Source of the DNA: Shinisaurus crocodilurus
Lineage: Eukaryota; Chordata; Lepidosauria; Squamata; Shinisauridae
Reading direction: 5' to 3'
DNA length: 64,000 nt
Assembly: GCA_021292165.1 (NCBI GenBank)
Contig: JAHFWL010000945.1
Coordinates: 62,001-126,000 of the forward strand
Positions 53,173 to 61,983 of the stretch are shown in pieces (within the stretch, counting starts at the first letter, position 1; each line of letters opens with the position of its first letter). Under the pieces are notes generated by a model. The model was not told the DNA's origin. It saw nothing but the letters and a program-made list of their open reading frames with translations, and did not search any database. The position numbers were made by a program, and so were the translations under genes.

Positions 53173-53292
53173 GGGTGCAATCCTATATCCCTCCGACCTT
53201 GTCTGGGGGTCATAGGATTCAGCATAGAAGGTGCTACAACCTCAGAAATCCCTTTGGAGGTCGCAGCACTGCAGTGCGCGCGCGCGCGCGTG

Positions 53293-53331
<39 letters not shown>

Positions 53332-53655
53332 AGCTGGCGTGGTTCTTTCTGCACTGGCAGGGAACCAAACATAGAAGACCGTGTTCGGTTCCGCCATAGG
53401 GGGGCGTGTTCCTGGGGGTGGGGCGGGGAGGAGCAAGGCACTACTGGATTCCTAGGAATCCAGGCAGTGTCTCAGCCTCTCCTCCCCACGAGGAGAGGAA
53501 AAACATGTAGGTGGCTGAAATTTGCTGTCCAGATATTTTTGAGGGCGAGGGGAGCGCGACGGATATCCTATCTGCCACGCTCCTCCCACCTTCAATAGGA
53601 TGCCTGTAATCCTCTGGGGTTGGAGGGTTATGGCAAGCGTCAAAGGATCGTGTTG
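53173..53655 (+). mobile_element. GC-rich non-autonomous element, family A (plus)
   Basis: Left GGTGCAATCCTATATCCCTC, interior GTGGTTCTTTCTGCACTGGC, AGGGAACCAAACATAGAAG, CTCAGCCTCTCCTCCC, GGTGGCTGAAATTTGCTG and CCACGCTCCTCCCACCTTCA, then AGGATGCCTGTAATCCTCTG and GGAGGGTTATGG. Contains the Z-DNA-prone tract 53274-53332. Matches 58051-58449 in the same orientation and 35662-36360 in reverse. No transposase. Confidence 0.75.
53274..53332. repeat. 59-bp alternating purine-pyrimidine tract (CG/CA)
   Basis: GTGCGCGCGCGCGCGCG, TGCGCGCGCACACA and on to CACACG, with perfect alternation. It lies inside the family A element at 53173-53655 and so expanded after, or came with, that insertion. Confidence 0.95.
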
Positions 53656-53814
53656 CCCATCACTCTCTCTAAGGTCACTTATGTCTCTTTCGTGTAGCTC
53701 AAATCTCGACTCCCCCTGCCTGCATGGAGCACACTCTGCTGTGCTTCAGATAACCTGCAAGGAGTGGCATTTTGAGGGAAATATTGGAGAGTAAAAGTAA
53801 AACAAAAAACTTCT

Positions 53815-54130
53815 TTTGGAAACTCGGAGGCTTATGAGCATCCAATGCAGAGTGGGAGGAGTGGCGGAGGTGATCTTCTGACTCTTCCCGCTCTGCATTT
53901 TAGCTAGATGGCAGTTTTGGACCATCTAGCTGAGGCGCTTTGAAGGGGGAGGGAAGTAGGCTGCAGAGGACACAGGATGCCTCATAGCCTGGCCTCTGCA
54001 GTCTCCTCCCCGCTCTCCTGGAATGGCCCCTTCCCCCCCCCTTTCCAAGGTTGATTTCCTGACCTCAGGGAGGCAGCTGGCACAGTTCTTTCCATGCTGG
54101 CTGCGAAGGGGTTGGGGGGTTGGGCACAGG
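53815..54130 (-). mobile_element. GC-rich non-autonomous element, family A (minus)
   Basis: GAGGCTTATGAGCATCCAAT, GCAGAGTGGGAGGAGTGGCG, TTTTAGCTAGATGGCAG, GGACCATCTAGCTGAGGCG, AGGCTGCAGAGGACACAGG, GCCTGGCCTCTGCAGTCTCC and TTTCCTGACCTCAGGGAGGC match 17345-17790 block by block. In inverted orientation relative to 53173-53655, 160 bp away. Confidence 0.75.
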
Positions 54131-54139
54131 AGTGTAGAG

Positions 54140-54330
54140 AGGAAATTTGCACCAATTTAAGGGCTGAGAAATCAAGGGAGGGGGAATTTGCACCAATTTA
54201 AGATCTGGGAAGTAAATGGAGGGGATATTTGCACACCTGCATTAACTACTCCATAACTGCAGGTGCACAAATTTCCCCTCCATTTACTACCCAGCCCTTC
54301 AATGTATGCAGAATTCCCCGCTAATTACTC
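54140..54330. repeat. Hairpin plus direct repeats (unclassified)
   Basis: GAATTTGCACCAATTTAA-type sequence occurs twice directly (about 54148-54164 and 54185-54201). Then GTAAATGGAGGGG..ATTTGCAC.CCTGCA (about 54211-54240) pairs with TGCAGGTGCACAAATTTCCC and CTCCATTTACTACCC (about 54257-54292) to make a stem of roughly 35 bp. Probably a folded MITE. Confidence 0.65.
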
Positions 54331-54974
54331 CCCAGCCATTAAATTTGTGTATATTTCTGTGTGTTTTTTAAAATGGAACCACAGTAACCGCAGCAGTAAC
54401 TGCTTCAAAAAAGAGCCACAAAAAGTTGGGAGGAGTTCATTCTCCCCTTTCTGGAATAGCTGAAGACTCGGGGAAGTGTGGAAAGGGTGGAGGACACTGA
54501 GAAGTGTCAGTTCAACACTTTAAACCAAGAGGATCACATCATTAAGGGGGAGATATTGCCTCCCCCTTTTAGTGCACTTACTCCTTTGGCTCCCCCCCCA
54601 TTTTTGGTGCCTCTGACGTGCGCTACTAGGCCCCTCCTTTCTCTTACTGTTATTTCTCCCCTGGTCCTTCACAAATGTGCACAAATGAGCCAACAGGCCA
54701 CCTCCTCTTGTCAAGACTTATTTCGGATAGGCATGTGTGCACTTGTGAAAGACTGACAAAATAATAACAATTAAAAAATTACGACCCCAATTGCGCATTT
54801 TTGAAGCACTTTTTTTTAAGCCAAGGAACAAGCAATGGTCCTTCCAAAGTGCCATTTCGGCATTGGTGGAAGGGCAGACACTGGCGTAATTGCAAAAAGT
54901 GAGCGGCACAGGCATTTTTGCCACTCTTGCCAAGTGACTCTGTTGCCATTCCCGGCAACCCACAATAACAACCA
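54331..54974. other. Unclassified, moderately GC-rich
   Basis: No ORF or known repeat recognised with confidence. 54836-54960 shares the motif GCCACTCTTGCCAAG with 60290-60310, suggesting relation to the GC-rich block at 59755-60340. Confidence 0.4.
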
Positions 54975-55170
54975 GCTGGGTTTGGATGGCACGACAACCC
55001 ATCATGGGCAAGAACAATCCTAAAACAAGCCATGGGTTCTCAGTTCTCAAAAAACAAAAACAAAAAAACCACCCTGGAGAAATGGTGCCACGTTTGGATG
55101 ACACGGCAACCCACCATAGCTGGTTACCCATGGTGCGTTGTCATGTCATGCGAACCAGGTTAATGTCTTT
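54975..55170. mobile_element. Inverted-repeat element, family B
   Basis: Left CTGGGTTTGGATGGCACGAC; right (reverse complement) CCTGGTTCGCATGACATGAC. Additional internal copies of the same motif (GTTTGGATGACACGGCAACC at about 55092) and of CATGGGTTCTCAGTTCTC. Same end type as 60352-60541. Non-coding. Confidence 0.6.
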
Positions 55171-55214
55171 GTCATGTCATGTACATGCATGCAATCGAAC
55201 GGGAGGTTGGATCC

Positions 55215-55687
55215 GTGCCTGATGACTTCGTGAACACTGAGAAAGCTGCCCACCTCCTGCCATAGCAGCAGTGGGTGGATGGTTTATGTGCTGCATTCAA
55301 CATTGCCTGTATCTCTGGAGGGAGAGACTGTGGCTGGCCTGTTAACGGAGCCTCCATGCCGTGAGTCACATGGAGGTATGAATGCTGAATCTGACCGCTG
55401 TCCTGTGTCAGCAGCATCGATGTTGAGGGAAGCTGGAGAAACTCCACTCCGCACCTATGGAGCAATGGGACAAACCAAGCTTGTCTCAGCCACCAGGGGG
55501 CAATGAGGATGCACTTTGTATTGTCCCTGCTGATTTTGGCTAGCATCCTTGTGAGCAGTGGGAATGATGGGAATAGGTAAAAGAACCTGTTCATCCATTG
55601 AAGGACAAATGTGTCTCCCTTGAAATTCAGACCTAGGCCTACTCTGCTGCAGAAGCTGATGCTGGCCGCATTCTCTTTGGATGCAAA
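55215..55687 (-). pseudogene. DIRS-like RNase H / pre-recombinase fragment fused to Gag
   Basis: In the same frame as the end of Gag (frame open 55741-55172), the sequence changes at about 55687 to FASKENAASISFCSRVGLGL, then VLQWMNRFFYLFPSFPLLTR, CILIAPWWLRQAWFVPLLH and DSGQIQHSYL, and ends with KPSTHCCYGRRWAAFSVFT. This is the region after RT in DIRS pol (RNase H C-terminus, start of the tyrosine recombinase). The intervening RT is deleted without losing frame. The recombinase catalytic residues lie downstream and are missing. Confidence 0.78.
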
Positions 55688-57420
55688 CCGGGCAGTGTTT
55701 ATTTGTTGCCGGGACAGCTTCATCGCCTCCACCTGGAACACGCGGGCTAACTCCCTGTGTTAATCGCGGTAAGTAGTCGCACATGGCCCCGATTTTCTCC
55801 CACAAGAAAAGTTGGTAGCGGACCATGGCAGCCTGGTAATTTGCAACTTTAAGACCCAGGGTAGCTGATGAATATGCCCGACGGCCCATTAGGTCCAGAT
55901 TACCTTCTTTGTTGACTGAGGTCGAATGCTGTTTCTTAGAACAGCCCTGAGCTGACTCAACTATAATCGAGTTAGGTTGAGGGTGTGAGAACAAGAATTT
56001 TGCGTCCTGCTCTTGCACCCAGTACATCCTGTCAAGCCTGTTAGATGTTGGAAACATTGAAGATGGATTCTTCCAAGCTGCTTTGACCGTCTGGAGTAAG
56101 ACAGGGAGAAAAGGAATAGTGATTGGTGCTGCCTCCTCCGAATATACGGCATCGAACACCAGGTCCCTCCTCCGGCTGCTGAACAGTGCTCGCAAGGGAT
56201 TCCACCATAGCATCCGATGATGAAACGGATGGAGCAGGTGAAGACGTGCAAGGAGAGTCTGAGAGGTAGTCATCAGGGGAGGAGTCCTGTAGAGATCACA
56301 AGATGGCTGCTGGCTTGGCTATCGGAGTCTAAAGAGCCTGTGTGACTGGAAGTGTAGGTGCCTCTGTTTGCTTTGGTACTGTAGTGGCGGGTATTGATGG
56401 CTTCGGTACCGTAGAAGTCCGTATCAAGTGTTGTGGCCTCAACTCCCTCAGAGGGGGAGGTGATGGCTGGAGGTTCTCCGGAGTGGGAGTCCTGTCTAGC
56501 AAGGCAGAAGGCTCCTGATGGAAATGAGGCGAGATCTCCCAGTAGTATCATGGGTCATAAAAAGGGTCCCTTGGCCTCCCGAAGTGCCATTCCTCCCAAT
56601 AATTATGATGTCCTGGCGGTAGCAGCCATTCTGATCTTCTTTCCCAATGGAGAGATAATGGAGAGCAGCAGCAGTATCAGTCCTCTTGAGCTTGGCTTCT
56701 TCCCTCCCTGCGGTGTTCCTCTGGCCACTGTGTTCAAGGAAAAAGATGGTGTTGTTTTCTCGGCAGTGAGGGTCAGTGTCAAGGCCATTCCCTTGGTGGC
56801 GAGGCTCAGTCCTGAGGCTGTGTCAGAGGGGTAGAAGAATCATGCAGCTCCCCTTCAGAGATCGACAAGATTGTTAACGAGGCTGTTGGTACCGATGGAG
56901 GATGCCCAGCTGAAACTGGCAGTGAAGTCATCCAAATTCGTGGTTTTTGTCTTGGTGAAGAGTGAGACTGTTTTGACTCCTTCTTCCTCTTTTTCTTCTG
57001 CTCTGGGTCTGGCTTAGAGAAGCAAGCCTTTTCAGCTAGTTTCTTTGCAGTTTTAATTGTCAGTGACTAGCCCAGAATCAGGGTCTCTCCCTGTCGAGAG
57101 GGTCTGACCCGGAGGAGAGACAGAAATTATGTGGAGAGCTGGTGAAGATAAGGCCGACATGGTGGTACCAGCCCTTGGCTGACCCGCAGCCTCCAAGGCT
57201 TTCCTCCAAAGTACCGCCTTAAGTCTATCAGAGTGGTTTCTCATTGCCTGTCTTGTAAAAGCCTGGCAGTGGGGGCACATATCCACTACGTGCCCTTCTC
57301 CCAGCCAGATCAGGCACAAAGATTGGCCATCTTTCAGGGGCAATTTGCTGCTGCACTGGATGCACTTTCAAAACGGTGCCTTCATGGCCATCCGTTTTGA
57401 TCCGGTGCCTCACAAGCAAA
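55688..57420 (-). pseudogene. DIRS-like Gag, frameshifted
   Basis: The N-terminal part (57343-57053) has a Cys/His cluster, CLIWLGEGHVVDMCPHC, then QAFTRQAMRNHSDRLKAVLW. The middle is broken by frame changes (about 57050-56550). The C-terminal domain (56110-55755) reads VLLQTVKAAWKNPSSM, RLDRMYWVQEQDAKFLFSHP, PNSIIVESAQG, GRRAYSSATLGLKVANYQAA and MVRYQLFLWEKIGAMCDYLP, then after a frame change VEAMKLSRQQINTAR. This is the DIRS1-like gag domain also found domesticated in the alpha isoform of LAP2 (TMPO) in mammals, so gene predictors often label such copies as LAP2-like. Here it is flanked by DIRS sequence and broken, so it is a transposon relic. Confidence 0.82.
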
Positions 57421-57760
57421 GAGTCAAGTAAATTAAATCAAAATAAAAGTATAAAGATAAAGGTGGAAACACTATAGAAGAAAATAGGAGAATAAAACTT
57501 TTAAGGTGAAACGTCAGCTATTTTCGTTGTCAAAAGACGCAGAGAAGCTTCTCCGAGGCAACCACAAAGGCGATTGAAGAGGAACTGAGAAAATAGGTGG
57601 GAACCGCTAGGGACATACACAGCTGGACTGTGGGGGAAGGGTTCCCACCTAAATTCCTCAGCTAAAGCAGCTTCCCAAAACAAGCTATGTGCAGGCACAG
57701 AGCCCATATGTGTGATGCACAGAGACAGTGAAGAGGAAGTGAGAATTTGAGGGAGAGAAT

Positions 57761-58050
57761 TTCATTCAACTAAACTAAGCAAGGTATAAAGAGCCTGATA
57801 AATAATCTGGCTTTGTGAAGTGGAACAGTGCTTGTTCATGCTGTGCAAAATCTATGAAACATTGTTGAAGGGAAATCTTAATAAATTACTTCTAGAGCTG
57901 AAACATAAGAAAACAGATATATGCTGCTGGGAACTCACAAATGTAACTTGTTTTTGCTTACAGGTATCTACTATGATGTTTGTAAAAGCAAAGAAAAATA
58001 TTAGCGGGGAAGGGGAACGCTACAGTAAAAGTGTATAATTCTCGGGCAGT
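57761..58050. other. No recognised feature
   Basis: Short AT-rich spacer; the 72-codon frame is not recognisable. Confidence 0.5.
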
Positions 58051-58449
58051 GTGCAATCCTATGGCCACATCTAGAGGGCCATAGGATGTTTCAGATTCTC
58101 AGCTATGAGAGATCAGAAAATTGTTCCAACCTCATAGCTGGGGATCTACGCTCAGATCCCTGTCCCCCTGTCACAGCTGACATGGAAAGAACCACACCAG
58201 GTACTTCTACAAGGTCATAAGAGTGACCTCAGGGAAGGGCTTTGGGGGGCGTTCCGGGGGGCTTGGAGGGGAGGAGACTATCCTGGAGATGCCTCAGCCT
58301 CCTTCCCTCCTGAAATTAGCCATCTAAGTGCTTTGCAGAGAGAGAGAGGAGCATGGAGGCGACCTTTGCCACCACGCTTCTCCCGCCCTCCATAGGATAC
58401 CTGTAATCCTCTGAATTCAGAGGGTTATGGGCATCCTCATAGGATTGTG
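58051..58449 (+). mobile_element. GC-rich non-autonomous element, family A (plus, best-defined ends)
   Basis: Left GTGCAATCCTATGGCCACAT; right (reverse complement) GCACAATCCTATGAGGATGC. The interior has internal inverted GAGGTTGGAACAATTT / CTCATAGCTG patches, CATGGAAAGAACCACACCAG, GCCTCAGCCTCCTTCCCTCC, TAGCCATCTAAGTGCTTTGC, and CCTGTAATCCTCTGAATTC, GAGGGTTATGGGCATCC. Its right terminus overlaps the left terminus of the next MITE. Confidence 0.78.
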
Positions 58450-58666
58450 CAATCCTATGCATGTTTAGGCACAAGCCTATGCATGTTTAGGTACAAGCCT
58501 ATGCATGTTTAGGCACAAGCCTATGTATGTTTAGGCACAAGCCTATGCATGTTTAGATAGAAAAAAGTCATACAACTCCCAGAATTTCCCAGCCAGCTAT
58601 AGGATAATGCTGGGAGTTGTTGGACTTTTTTTTCCTGTCTAAACATGCATAGGATTGCACCCTAAA
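58447..58666. mobile_element. Hairpin MITE with expanded left terminus
   Basis: Same family as 39364-39488: left end GTGCAATCCTATGCATGTTT, right end its complement (AAACATGCATAGGATTGCAC) followed by CCTAA. Inner arms: AGAAAAAAGTCATACAACTC / GAGTTGTTGGACTTTTTTTT with core ACAACTCCCAGAATTTCCC. The left arm carries the 5x22-bp expansion at 58451-58560. Confidence 0.85.
58451..58560. repeat. Five tandem copies of a 22-bp unit inside a MITE end
   Basis: Units AATCCTATGCATGTTTAGGCAC, then four AAGCCTATG.ATGTTTAGG.AC-type units, in perfect 22-bp register (starts 58451, 58473, 58495, 58517, 58539) with 0-4 differences each. The unit equals the subterminal repeat of the MITE, so the array grew from the element's own end. 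Confidence 0.95.
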
Positions 58667-59119
58667 AGCAGTATAGCTTCTGACTGTGCAAACAAGTGGG
58701 GGGGGGAACCTAATTAATTTACATAATCACATGATGACTCTGAGGCTTTTATTTTGAAAGCAGAATTACTGAAAGAAGGAAGCAAGGCAACAGATCCTGA
58801 TGTCTAATTGTATCTCTGCCTGGCTTTTGGGCATGTGAAGGTACTGTCCATGGACTGCAGGAAGTTCCATTGCTCCATTAGAAATCCCCCCCTCCAAAAG
58901 GTAATATCAAGAACCAATTAAAAATGTGGGCAAGCTTTCAAATTCATCAAAACTCTTTATCAGGCCAGGGGTTAAGCAGAAAACAAGAAAAATGTGGGAG
59001 GAGGGGAGAAAGGATGTTATTGGGCAACATGGAAAATCCCAAGTCTACCGGACCTTTGTACAAAATGCTGCTCCTGCAGCTTGCAACATTTCTATAATTG
59101 GGGAGGTGTTAAACACACT
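58667..59119. other. No recognised feature
   Basis: Unrecognised; no RNA or protein gene signature. Confidence 0.45.
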
Positions 59120-59208
59120 GAAAGCACAATCTTATGCATTTCCACCCAGTCCTGTTAAGTTCAATGGACCTTGCTCTCATGTAAATGTGTATAGGATTGC
59201 AGCCTTAG
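59120..59208. mobile_element. Palindromic MITE, GCAATCCTAT-type
   Basis: AAAGCACAATCTTATGCATT ... ATAGGATTGCAGCCTTAG with inner AGTTCAATGGACCTTGCTCT. A second partial end (TTCTGAGTAGACATGTATAAG, ATTGCAG) follows at about 59217-59247. Confidence 0.75.
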
Positions 59209-59544
59209 GTCCTTATTTCTGAGTAGACATGTATAAGATTGCAGTTTAAATTAGATTAGGCCATGCTTGATGCAAAATATCTCCAGTTGTACCATGAGCT
59301 ATAGAGACAAAGAAGCCTGGCTGCTCCTCTTTTGAAAATATAAATGCCAACAGTTATTTGATTCAACCTTTATACATATTTTGGTACGCTATCTATGAAG
59401 TGGGAATGATACCCAACTGTCTTCCTAGATGAACACTGTCTTGTCTTTCTCTTGTACATATATACTTCACTATGTGTTCATTTCATCTGCTCATTCTTAT
59501 TATTAACCTACCCTCTTTTTGCTCTTGATTCAGCAACCTCCATT

Positions 59545-59715
59545 GCGCATGTAAGGGAGGAAATAAAGAGACCAGACACAAGAGTATGGGATCAAATCAG
59601 GGCCACATTTATTAATCAATCAAAGATCTGTGAAGGGAGGAGTGCGGTTCTAACTAAACTGGCCCTCGGCCAGTATTTAAATCATAATTGGGCAAAAGCA
59701 TCCAAGCCATAAGGG
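59545..59715 (-). mobile_element. Possible LTR fragment (minus)
   Basis: On the minus strand: a TTTAAATACTGG TATA-like stretch, then CAGATCTTTGATTGATTAATAAATGTGG (polyadenylation-signal-like), then GTGTCTGGTCTCTTTATTTCC and CTCCCTTACA. The order fits U3-R-U5 of an LTR, but no TG/CA-bounded unit with target duplication was found. Confidence 0.25.
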
Positions 59716-59754
59716 TGGGCACCACAGCACAGTAGGAGAAGAAGGATCAGAGGG

Positions 59755-60345
59755 GGTGGGTATTCTCTCTGTTGCCAGGGCTGTGCAACAGAGAGAATAA
59801 GCCCCCCCACAGCACAGGAGCTGCTCTTGGGGGGGCAGGAGGGGTCTGCTGCGCACCTCCTCCTGCCCAATCCCTGAGCGGGGATTGGGGAGGAAGAGGT
59901 GGCTTTGCCACCACCACTGCTGTCATCTCAGCTGAAAGGGTGAAGGCAGTGGAGGCAAGATCCCACCTTCGCTACCGCCACTGCTATCCCTGCCCGAAAG
60001 GACGGTGGCTTCAGCGAATGTGGCATGGGGGATCCAGACACCCAGCCTTGCTTGCGCTCAAGAGCAAGCAAGGTCGGGCGCCTGGATCCCCCATGCCATC
60101 ACTGAAGTGCTTTGGGGCTTCCCCCTGCACTTTGGCCGATGCTGGGAGAGCGGGATTGCTCACAAGCAACCTGCTCTCCCGACATTGTCAGGAGCGCGCT
60201 AGGGAAGCCGATGACAGCCGCACTAAGTGCCACTTGGGCACTTGGCTGGTGGTCATCGGCCACAGCTCCCTGGTCAGAGCGGCAGCCCTTGTTTGCCACT
60301 CTGGCTAAGGGGCTCTGCCTCTTTTGGCTTGCGAGAGGTTTAACA
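59755..60345. repeat. GC-rich multi-hairpin block
   Basis: At least two strong inverted repeats: TATTCTCTCTGTTGC / GCAACAGAGAGAATA (15-bp perfect stem, 9-nt loop, about 59760-59798) and GCATGGGGGATCCAG / CTGGATCCCCCATGC (15-bp outer stem, about 60023-60097) enclosing CTTGCTTGC / GCAAGCAAG. A third, CCCAATCCC / GGATTGGG, is at about 59866-59890. CpG-rich relative to the window. The overlapping ORFs on both strands (up to 178 codons) are compositional and unrecognised. Most likely a composite or unclassified non-autonomous transposon. Confidence 0.65.
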
Positions 60346-60351
60346 TGTTGT

Positions 60352-60541
60352 CCGGGTTCAGATGACATGCTAAACCTCAGTAGGGTAAGTAAACCCTACT
60401 ACAAGCCATGGCTTAGTAGGGTGGTTGAAGAGACTCTCCTTAACCACCCTAACTAACCCTTCCCGGGTTTTCACAACACGCTAAATCTCAGTAGGTTTTC
60501 TCTGGCAATACCCCTACTGAGGTTTTGTCGTGCAAACCCAG
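60352..60541. mobile_element. Inverted-repeat element, family B
   Basis: Left CCGGGTTCAGATGACATGCT and AAACCTCAGTAGGG; right (reverse complement) TGGGTTTGCACGACAAAACC and TCAGTAGGGG. A third internal copy of the end occurs at about 60464-60495. Ends match 54975-55170 in plan (YGGGTTY...GAC). Confidence 0.65.
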
Positions 60542-60942
60542 TCATCGAGGTTCATGGGAATTTAGAGGGAGTGATTTGGACCCCATCATACTTCCAATGA
60601 TGTCATCAGAAATGCAAGAGGACTGGAAGGGCTTTAAACTGGGGTCAAAAATAAAAATAATGCTGCAATTTCAGACATTTTAACTGAGAAATTGCTTGGT
60701 TAACTGAACTCACTTCCAAATAAAACCTGAGGAGAGAGGGTTACCCATCACTGAAGGCAAAAGATAATTCACCCAGGAAGACATCAGGCAACTCATCATA
60801 ATCTCTTTGTGACAGTGTAACTTCCTTCACAGGTTTATTTTGATTCTGAGCTCCTAAGAAGAGGAACAGGATGCGAATGCAAAATAATAAAATCATAAAT
60901 ATTCAAATTAAAGCACTCCTGTGTGAAAACATGGAAATCAAT
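60542..60942. other. No recognised feature
   Basis: Nothing recognised. Confidence 0.45.
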
Positions 60943-61036
60943 TAACAATGCAATCCTATGCATATCTACTCAGAAGTAAGTCCTACCGAGATCAATGGGG
61001 CTTACTCCTGGGTTTCTTTGTATAGGATTGCATCCC
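60943..61036. mobile_element. Palindromic MITE, GCAATCCTAT-type (clean copy)
   Basis: AATGCAATCCTATGCATATC, TACTCAGAAGTAAGTCCTAC, CGAGATCAATGGGGCTTACT, then TGTATAGGATTGCATCCCAA. The outer ends are inverted (GCAATCCTAT / ATAGGATTGC), as are the inner AGTAAGTCC / GGGGCTTACT. About 90 bp; the best reference copy here. Confidence 0.85.
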
Positions 61037-61822
61037 AAATAACATTTTAATAAGTTTTCTACAGCAATTAAGTTTAACTGAATGTCTATTTTCACTTTAT
61101 TTGTAATGTTTGAGGATAACAGTGAAATTGCCTGTAAATTCACAGTTTGGCATTTATTTGGATGCAAACTGTTTTCCCCATCACTGTACACATTAGAATG
61201 TAGTATTAAGGTGTGATTCATCTTCATAACAATTTCTCAGATACAGGCTGTTTATGTGAACAGTAAAGAAAGATATCACAATTTAATTCTGAAGAGCAAT
61301 TTCCTGCCACATCTAATGTGCATTTCCCATTTCTAAGAAATGGGCAATTCTAGGATGAGACAGATTTTCACAACTCTTTCAGATTGACTTGATGGAATTG
61401 GTTCAGATTTTCCGCTTTTTCCTATTTTGATTTCTTTTTTAAAGCAAATACGTATTGGAAGTCAAAATGACAGAATATTGGCTTCTTTTATTTTAATTAA
61501 GCCGAAGAGCAGTAACAGGGCTATAAAGTAAATCTTCAAGTTTCTATGAATCCTTCACATCAAATTGAATTCTGCCAGGCCACATATTGGCAATCCCACC
61601 TCCAGAAAAATCCAGAGCTGATGGCTATACAAATTCCCACTTTTCTAAAGATTCTAGCCTGATCACCACTCACCTGTCTTGAGGGAGTTCCGTAACCACA
61701 AAATCTGAACCAGAATCATAGCTTTTGGTGGGGATAGAAGCATTTTGTGACTAAGTTCAGTAGCTAAGTGGACTAAGTCCACTCCAGAAATACAGGGAAG
61801 TATCCAATGTAGGGGGGGGGGG
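61037..61822. other. No recognised feature
   Basis: AT-rich; no repeat or gene signature recognised. Confidence 0.5.
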
Positions 61823-61950
61823 AATCATAGAGTTGGAGGAGGCCTAGTAGACTGTCTAGCCCAATCCCCTACTCAATGCAGGAAATTCTGAGCTCAAGCA
61901 TCGCCAACAGCTGACTGTTACTCAACTCTGCTTGAAGATCTCCAACAAGG
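61823..61950 (-). mobile_element. CR1 3'-end fragment (minus)
   Basis: AATCATAGAGTTGGAGGAGG, CCTAGTAGACTGTCTAGCCC, AATCCCCTACTCAATGCAGG then AGATCTCCAACAAGGGAGCG: the complement of a CR1 3' end extending about 60 bp beyond the terminal block. More diverged than 39842-39912. A poly(G) run precedes it. Confidence 0.75.
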
Positions 61951-61983
61951 GAGCGAGGGCTGACCATGCCTCTGTAATTGGTT

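Larger units (their letters stand above)
55172..57760 (-). mobile_element. DIRS-like (tyrosine-recombinase) retrotransposon, internally deleted
   Basis: On the minus strand, from a non-coding 5' terminal region (about 57760-57480) through a gag-like ORF (about 57420-55688) into a piece of the RNase H/pre-recombinase region (55687-55215). Reverse transcriptase and almost all the tyrosine recombinase are absent. The 5' end lies just before AGAGACAGTGAAGAGG. The 3' terminal repeats were not found, and the element stops next to the family B element at 54975-55170. Assignment rests on protein motifs of DIRS1-like elements, described in the two entries below. Confidence 0.8.

Noticed and set aside
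55455..56273. Functional LAP2 (TMPO) gene
   Set aside because: The similarity is through the DIRS gag domain; it is broken and embedded in DIRS sequence.
58451..58560. CRISPR array
   Set aside because: Five near-identical 22-bp units with no spacers; a minisatellite within a MITE, in vertebrate DNA.
59772..60308. 178-codon ORF
   Set aside because: Lies over inverted repeats in a GC-rich block, overlaps open frames on both strands, and resembles no protein family.
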